A DNA stretch of 64,000 bases from Mesorhizobium ventifaucium (lineage in GTDB: Bacteria > Pseudomonadota > Alphaproteobacteria > Rhizobiales > Rhizobiaceae): positions 434,001-498,000 of the forward strand of contig NZ_CAKXZS010000023.1 in the NCBI RefSeq assembly GCF_935822925.1, given 5' to 3'. Positions 59,529-64,000 of the stretch are shown here, piece after piece (positions within the stretch are counted from its first letter, which is position 1; each line of letters begins with the position of its first letter). The position numbers and the translations under genes were made by a program. The notes under the pieces were generated by a model. The model had not been told where the DNA came from, searched no databases, and saw nothing but the letters and a program-made list of their open reading frames with translations.

Positions 59529-60575
59529 TTACAGTACGATATCGGTCCAGAGCTCGGACGGATCCGGCTCTGCGTCGTTCTGGGCAAATTCGGCGGCGTC
59601 GGCGACAATGTCGCGGACCTCCTTGTCGAGGGCCTTGAGCTCGTCCTCATCAGCCCACTTCTTGTCGAGCAGGCGCGCCTTGACCTGCTCGATCGGGTCG
59701 CGCTCGGAGCGCATCTTCTGCACTTCTTCCTTGGAGCGGTATTTTGCCGGGTCGGACATCGAGTGGCCGCGGTAGCGGTAGGTCTGCATTTCGAGAATCA
59801 GCGGCCCCTTGCCGTCACGGCACCATTCGGTGGCGAGATCACCGGCTGCCTTGACCGCGCGGACGTCCATGCCATCGACCTGGATGCCGGGGATCTTGAA
59901 GGAGGCGCCGCGGTGCGAAAAATCCGTCTCGGCCGACGAACGCGTTACCGAGGTGCCCATGGCATAGCGGTTGTTCTCGATGATGTAGATCACCGGCAGC
60001 TTCCACAGCGAGGCCATGTTGAAGCTCTCATAGACCTGGCCCTGATTGGCGGCGCCGTCGCCGAAATAGGTCAGTGTCACATTGTTATTGCCACGATAGC
60101 GATTGGCGAAGGCGAGGCCGGTGCCGAGCGAAACCTGCGCGCCGACAATGCCGTGGCCGCCGTAAAAATGCTTCTCCTTGGAGAACATGTGCATGGAGCC
60201 GCCCTTGCCCCTGGACAAGCCGCCGCGGCGCCCGGTCAATTCGGCCATGACGCCGCGCGGCGAAAGTTCCATCGCCAGCATATGACCATGGTCGCGGTAG
60301 GCGGTGATCATCTGGTCGCCGTCGATCAGCGCCATCTTCATGCCGGTGACAACTGCTTCCTGGCCGATATAGAGGTGGCAGAAGCCGCCGATGAAGCCCA
60401 TGCCGTAGAGTTGGCCGGCCTTTTCCTCGAAGCGGCGGATGAGCAGCATGCGCCGGTAGGCGTCAAGCTCCTCATCCTTGGTGAAGTCGACAGGTTTGGG
60501 GGCTGAAAGCCCTGCCGATTTGCCGTCGGATCTGGGTTTGGTTTTGGCAGGCGCTTTTCTGGCGGCGGTGGCCAT
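59529..60575 (-). CDS. pdhA: Pyruvate dehydrogenase E1 alpha
   Basis: 348 aa thiamine-diphosphate enzyme subunit. After a basic Ala/Lys/Pro start, YRRMLLIRRFEEKAGQLYGM, GFCHLYIGQEAV and the TPP motif FGDGAANQGQVYESFNMASL (GDG...N). The phosphorylation-loop-like YRGHSMSDPAKYRSKEE is present as usual. First gene of the pdh operon; the 171-bp gap upstream separates it from the ftsB-like gene. Confidence 0.97.
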   Translation of the reverse strand: MATAARKAPAKTKPRSDGKSAGLSAPKPVDFTKDEELDAYRRMLLIRRFEEKAGQLYGMGFIGGFCHLYIGQEAVVTGMKMALIDGDQMITAYRDHGHMLAMELSPRGVMAELTGRRGGLSRGKGGSMHMFSKEKHFYGGHGIVGAQVSLGTGLAFANRYRGNNNVTLTYFGDGAANQGQVYESFNMASLWKLPVIYIIENNRYAMGTSVTRSSAETDFSHRGASFKIPGIQVDGMDVRAVKAAGDLATEWCRDGKGPLILEMQTYRYRGHSMSDPAKYRSKEEVQKMRSERDPIEQVKARLLDKKWADEDELKALDKEVRDIVADAAEFAQNDAEPDPSELWTDIVL

Positions 60576-60746
60576 GCATCACTCCCTGTTGGCGTCTCTT
60601 GCGGACACTGAGGGAGATCAGTTCTCCCCACCGATTTGGCAAAGGCTAACACGCGAGAAAGCGTTTCGCCATGCTGAAAATGCATGGCTGACATGCGTCT
60701 AAGCGATTAAAATCGTTGAAAATATCGGCGATTAACTTGAATTTGG

Positions 60747-61070
60747 TTATCTTGCCGTGGCCGGTAGCATGATGGTGATTTCATCGGCGTGGGACACATT
60801 GAGCGCCTTGCGCGCCTGCTCATCGAGCATGTCCTTCTCCAGCGTGCCTTGGTGCATCAGCTGAACACGCCGCTGCAGATCGAGCCGGCGCGCCTTGACG
60901 GCATCGAGCTTACCTTGCAGGTCGACGGCTTCGGCTTCCAACCGGTATTTGGAATAGATGCCGAATTCGCCGTGGTAGGCGTGAAAGCCGAAATAGGCAA
61001 GGAACGCCACGCAGAGCGAGGGGATGATCAGCCGACCGGTATTTCTCTGCTTGTGCTGACGTGTCCACAT
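60747..61070 (-). CDS. FtsB/DivIC-type septum formation initiator
   Basis: 107 aa, single membrane helix near the N-terminus (IIPSLCVAFLAYFGFHAYHG), followed by a periplasmic coiled-coil (YRLEAEAVDLQGKLDAVKAR, RLDLQRRVQLMHQGTLEKD). The topology and the eno - ftsB neighbourhood are conserved in Proteobacteria, where FtsB joins FtsL and FtsQ at the divisome. It lies between eno and pdhA on the same strand. Confidence 0.92.
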   Translation of the reverse strand: MWTRQHKQRNTGRLIIPSLCVAFLAYFGFHAYHGEFGIYSKYRLEAEAVDLQGKLDAVKARRLDLQRRVQLMHQGTLEKDMLDEQARKALNVSHADEITIMLPATAR

Positions 61071-61082
61071 GATCCAAATCCC

Positions 61083-61126
61083 TTAGAGCGCCGCGCGCCC
61101 GCTTGGACGCGCAAAGGGCGCTCTAA
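61083..61126. repeat. Imperfect palindromic element between eno and ftsB
   Basis: TTAGAGCGCC on the left and GGGCGCTCTAA on the right are inverted, with GCGCG / CGCGC inner arms. Elements of this kind (intergenic GAGCGCC palindromes) are dispersed in rhizobial chromosomes; only one copy is evident here. Confidence 0.6.
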
Positions 61127-61205
61127 CACTCTGCGACCTCGCCCTTTCTCGCCCGATTGTGCTTAATGGACGGTTACGGACGACCGGATCTGGCGGTGTG
61201 GAAAC

Positions 61206-61228
61206 AAAAAAGGCGAGAATGCCCCGCC
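61206..61228 (-). terminator. Intrinsic terminator of eno
   Basis: Minus strand: GGCGGG pairs with CTCGCC (one G-U) around GCATT and is followed by TTTTTT. It lies about 45 bp after the eno stop. Confidence 0.7.
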
Positions 61229-61270
61229 CCTTCGTTTTCGAATTTTCTGGGTTTTCGGATTTTCTGCGGC

Positions 61271-62545
61271 TCAGCCCTTCACGATCGACTTGCCGGCGTA
61301 GAGCGCCTGCTTGCCGAGCTCTTCCTCGATGCGGATGAGCTGATTGTACTTGGCCATGCGATCCGATCGCGACAGCGACCCCGTCTTGATCTGCCCGCAA
61401 TTGGTGGCGACGGCGAGATCGGCGATGGTCGAATCTTCGGTTTCGCCCGAGCGGTGCGACATGACCGCGGTGTAGCCGGCCTTGTGCGCGGTCTCGACGG
61501 CGTCGAGCGTTTCGGTCAGTGAGCCGATCTGGTTGACCTTGACCAGGATAGAATTGGCGACGCCCATGCGGATGCCGTCGCGCAGCCGGGCCGTATTGGT
61601 GACGAACAGATCGTCGCCAACCAGTTGGATCTTGTTGCCGATGAGGTCGGTCAGCGTTTTCCAGCCGTCCCAGTCGTCTTCGGCCAGCCCATCCTCGATG
61701 GTGATGATCGGATAGTCCGCGGCGAGCTTGGCCAGATACTTGGCCTGGGTCTTCGGATCGCGGGTCTTCTTCTCGCCTTCATAGACGTAGTTGCCGTCCT
61801 TGAAGAATTCGGTCGCGGCGCAGTCGAGGCCGAGCGCAACCTCTTCGCCCGGCTTGAAGCCGGCCTTCTCGATTGATTCCATGATGAAATCGAGCGCGGC
61901 GGGCGCGCTTTTCAAGTTAGGAGCGAAGCCGCCCTCGTCACCGACATTGGTGTTGTGGCCGGCGTCCTTCAGCCGCTTCCTCAGCGTATGGAAGATTTCC
62001 GAACCCCAGCGCACGCCGTCACGCAGTGTCGGCGCGCCGATCGGCAGAATCATGAATTCCTGGAAATCGATCGGGTTATCGGCATGGGCGCCACCGTTGA
62101 TGATGTTCATCATCGGCACCGGAAGCACATGCGCCTTGGTGCCGCCGACATAGCGGTAGAGCGGCAGGCCAGCCGCTTCCGCCGCAGCCTTGGCTACAGC
62201 CAGCGAGACACCGAGGATGGCGTTAGCGCCGAGGCGGCTCTTGTTGGGCGTGCCGTCGAGCTCGATCATGGTCTGGTCGATGTGGATCTGGTTCTCGGCT
62301 TCCATGCCGCCGATCGCCTCGAACAGCTCGCCATTGACGGCCTCTACCGCCTGGAGGACGCCCTTGCCGAGATAACGGGCGCCGCCGTCACGCAGTTCGA
62401 CCGCCTCATGCGCGCCGGTCGAGGCGCCGGAAGGCACCGCAGCGCGGCCCATCGAGCCGTCTTCGAGCACGACGTCGACCTCGACGGTCGGGTTTCCGCG
62501 GCTGTCCAGGATTTCACGCCCGACAATGTCGATGATGGCAGTCAT
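61271..62545 (-). CDS. eno: Enolase
   Basis: 424 aa from ATG 62545; the longer open frame to 62665 lacks conservation. Interconverts 2-phosphoglycerate and phosphoenolpyruvate and is often part of the degradosome. MTAIIDIVGREILDSRGNPT, VPSGASTGAHEAVELRD, the metal-site Asp/Glu residues (ALGLDCAATEFF, IEDGLAEDDW, VGDDLFVTN), catalytic Lys in SILVKVNQIGSLTETLDA and the signature MSHRSGETEDSTIADLAVA. A terminator follows. Confidence 0.98.
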   Translation of the reverse strand: MTAIIDIVGREILDSRGNPTVEVDVVLEDGSMGRAAVPSGASTGAHEAVELRDGGARYLGKGVLQAVEAVNGELFEAIGGMEAENQIHIDQTMIELDGTPNKSRLGANAILGVSLAVAKAAAEAAGLPLYRYVGGTKAHVLPVPMMNIINGGAHADNPIDFQEFMILPIGAPTLRDGVRWGSEIFHTLRKRLKDAGHNTNVGDEGGFAPNLKSAPAALDFIMESIEKAGFKPGEEVALGLDCAATEFFKDGNYVYEGEKKTRDPKTQAKYLAKLAADYPIITIEDGLAEDDWDGWKTLTDLIGNKIQLVGDDLFVTNTARLRDGIRMGVANSILVKVNQIGSLTETLDAVETAHKAGYTAVMSHRSGETEDSTIADLAVATNCGQIKTGSLSRSDRMAKYNQLIRIEEELGKQALYAGKSIVKG

Positions 62546-62768
62546 TGCGATGTCCCCGATTGATCTGACGAAGCGTCGCGCACGTCTTAGCCAAAGTGCT
62601 GCAAAACGCAATCGGGGCGCCCGCAAATATCGGCGCCACTTCCGCCACATCGAATCACGAAGCACAAATTGCTGTCATCATAAGTCATGTCAGTCATAAG
62701 CCTTGGCGGCGTGCGGCTTTCTGGTTTATGCTCACAGTCGCGCGGGGCGAAACAGGAGGAGTTTCGCC

Positions 62769-62888
62769 ATGTCTCAGTTGAGCGGTATTGTGAGTTTGTT
62801 CCTGATCGCGGCGGCGTTTTTGACGTCGTGTGACACTCAGCAGCCTCAACAGGGCGCGGTAGAGTTGTCGACCCTTGCAGCGGAGTAG
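62769..62888 (+). CDS. Micro-lipoprotein of 39 aa
   Basis: ATG 62769 is preceded by AGGAGG with proper spacing. The product is little more than a lipoprotein signal: MSQLSGIVSLFLIAAAFLTS followed by Cys21 (lipobox L-T-S-C), then DTQQPQQGAVELSTLAAE. It would be processed to an 19-residue lipidated peptide. A strong hairpin terminator follows 15 bp after the stop, confirming a real transcription unit. No family recognised; an entericidin-like role is possible by size alone. Confidence 0.7.
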   Translation: MSQLSGIVSLFLIAAAFLTSCDTQQPQQGAVELSTLAAE

Positions 62889-62903
62889 ATATCCTGCAGA
62901 AAA

Positions 62904-62930
62904 GGCCCCCGGTTCAACCGGGGGCCCTTT
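62904..62930. terminator. Bidirectional terminator between the micro-lipoprotein and PRC-barrel genes
   Basis: GGCCCCCGGTT pairs with AACCGGGGGCC around a 2-nt centre (long stem), with CTTT on the right and, on the minus strand, TTTTC. The two genes converge here. Confidence 0.8.
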
Positions 62931-62948
62931 GATTCCGGCAGAGCAAGA

Positions 62949-63314
62949 TCAATGCCAATAAGGCTCGACCTTGTAGTAACTGTATGAAGCATCACGCGCG
63001 GCTTCGCCGTCGGCGCCCGTCAATTCGTCGATCGAATAGGCGGGAGCTGCCTTCAGTTGCTCCTTGGTGAACGGCACGACGTAGCCGCCCTTGTCCTCGT
63101 CATAGTCGAGGCTCGCCCACGGAATGGCGTGGTACTTCTCGCCGATGCCGAGAAATCCGCCAAAGCCGATCACGGCAAACATGATTCCATTCGATAGTTT
63201 GTCGAGCATGACATCCTCGATGTCGCCGATGTGCGTGCCTTCCGTGTTGTAGACGGAAGTGCCGATCACCCGCGAGGCAGCGATGGCTTCAGTGTGTCCT
63301 GTCTGGGTTGTCAT
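62949..63314 (-). CDS. PRC-barrel domain protein
   Basis: 121 aa single PRC-barrel module: SRVIGTSVYNTEGTHIGDIE, DVMLDKLSNGIMFAVIGFGG, then KYHAIPWASLDYDEDKGGYV and KEQLKAAPAYS. Such stand-alone PRC proteins are abundant in rhizobia and often stress induced; their role is unclear (RNA or membrane interface binding proposed for relatives). The ATG has AGGAGC upstream. No exact EcfG promoter was found in front of it. Confidence 0.92.
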   Translation of the reverse strand: MTTQTGHTEAIAASRVIGTSVYNTEGTHIGDIEDVMLDKLSNGIMFAVIGFGGFLGIGEKYHAIPWASLDYDEDKGGYVVPFTKEQLKAAPAYSIDELTGADGEAARDASYSYYKVEPYWH

Positions 63315-63411
63315 GATGTGCTCCTTTTGTCGTTCACTTCAGGTTCGACAATGAGGAAAGGGCTGCGAAGGTTCCAGACTTTTATGGACGCGGTCATACG
63401 TGCAGGGCTGA

Positions 63412-63615
63412 TCACTCAGCGAGGATGAAGGTGACCTTCATGTTGACGCGGTAGGCGGAGATCTTGCCGTTCTCGACGACGACCTTCTGGTCCTGGATCC
63501 AGGCGCCTTCGACGTTCTTCAATGTCTTTGCGGCGCGGGCAATCCCCTGTTCGATGGCGTCCTGAAAGCTGTTATTCGACGATGATGTGATTTCGGTGAC
63601 GCGGGCGACGGACAT
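63412..63615 (-). CDS. Dodecin
   Basis: 67 aa, ATG 63615 with GGAGGAGG upstream. VARVTEITSSSNNSFQDAIE, QGIARAAKTLKNVEGAWIQD and GKISAYRVNMKVTFILAE match dodecins, small proteins that form hollow dodecamers storing riboflavin or FMN and protecting against light and redox damage. The flavin-stacking Trp is in GAWIQD. The gene lies 97 bp upstream of the PRC-barrel gene on the same strand. Confidence 0.94.
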   Translation of the reverse strand: MSVARVTEITSSSNNSFQDAIEQGIARAAKTLKNVEGAWIQDQKVVVENGKISAYRVNMKVTFILAE

Positions 63616-63717
63616 GGCTTCCTCCTCCAAGGCACTCGGTTGCCTGGGCAGCGTACAACCGGCGCCTGTTGATCACAAGTTTCGGGGTCGGAATTAGGGC
63701 TGGACCGCTGAACTTGC

Positions 63718-64000
63718 TCAGCCCTTGGCGACGCGATCGAATGCCATCAGCCTTTCAAGCAGCGCCCGAAGGTCCTTCAGCGGCACCATGTTGGGACCGT
63801 CGGAGGGGGCGTTGTCGGGATCCTGATGCGTCTCGATGAAGACGCCGGCGACACCGACCGCGACCGCGGCGCGCGCCAGCGTCTCGACGAAACGGCGATC
63901 GCCACCTGACGAGCCGCCCTGCCCGCCCGGCTGCTGCACCGAATGCGTGGCGTCGAAAATCACCGGCGCGCCGATCTCGGCCATGATCGGCAGGGCGCGC
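63718..64000 (-). CDS. kdsA: KDO-8-phosphate synthase, C-terminal part
   Basis: Joins phosphoenolpyruvate and arabinose 5-phosphate for lipopolysaccharide inner core. Only about the last 94 residues are inside the window: VIFDATHSVQQPGGQGGSSG (the family's DxTHSVQ-P block), DRRFVETLARAAVAVGVAGV, then FIETHQDPDNAPSDGPNMVP, and the LKDLRALLERL end. The start lies beyond 64000. The kdsA-eno neighbourhood is conserved in Rhizobiales. Confidence 0.95.
   Translation of the reverse strand, partial: RALPIMAEIGAPVIFDATHSVQQPGGQGGSSGGDRRFVETLARAAVAVGVAGVFIETHQDPDNAPSDGPNMVPLKDLRALLERLMAFDRVAKG

Overview
This 64 kb window is chromosomal DNA of a high-GC alphaproteobacterium of the Rhizobiales, most like Mesorhizobium (Phyllobacteriaceae). 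The evidence is the dusB-ntrB-ntrC-ntrY-ntrX cluster followed by hfq-hflX, a fused ispDF, a pyruvate dehydrogenase operon whose E1-beta carries its own lipoyl domain, an OpgC-type glucan acyltransferase, and rhizobial small families (DUF6074, DUF982-like, DUF6894). No database was searched: every assignment is from reading motifs.

Layout. 1-7.8 kb: a secreted sulfatase (cut by the window start) diverges from a probable operon encoding a histidine kinase with a periplasmic sensor domain, two response regulators, an outer-membrane channel-like protein, a DUF3300 protein and a DUF2950 protein. 7.8-19 kb: an accessory, gene-poor zone. It holds micro-genes of 50-95 codons, a secreted pentapeptide-repeat protein, a 3' tRNA-Arg fragment that looks like an integration scar, transposase debris, a triplicated 18-bp repeat, a frameshifted DUF6074 gene, an isochorismatase-like hydrolase, a large katE-type catalase and a ruined Nramp metal transporter. 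19-22 kb: cardiolipin synthase, an EEP-family hydrolase, a coiled-coil micro-protein and tRNA-Ser(UGA).

22.5-30.6 kb: cell-wall and housekeeping genes: rlpA, a DD-carboxypeptidase homologue lacking two of three active-site motifs, tmk-holB-metG-tatD-MBL hydrolase, and a frameshifted ybaK. 30.6-40.3 kb: TetR regulator, homocysteine methyltransferase, agmatinase-like enzyme, DUF2076, an ECF sigma/anti-sigma/BI-1 operon, opgC, an aromatic aminotransferase and mazG. 40.3-50.6 kb: the long leftward nitrogen-regulation block (dusB, ntrBC, ntrYX) plus a fold-type IV aminotransferase, hfq and hflX. 50.7-64 kb: ispDF, pncC, then the leftward pyruvate dehydrogenase block (pdhA, pdhB, pdhC, an SGNH hydrolase, lpdA, glsB, lipA, a COQ10-like gene), ftsB-like, eno, a micro-lipoprotein, a PRC-barrel protein, dodecin and the end of kdsA.

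The most interesting theme is a scattered general-stress (EcfG-type) regulon. Three exact GGAAC-N16/17-CGTT promoters stand directly in front of small genes (at 8.6, 17.8 and 54.4 kb), and near-matches precede katE and other micro-genes. The second theme is the two-component/DUF3300/DUF2950 envelope locus at the left end, which I cannot tie to a known pathway.
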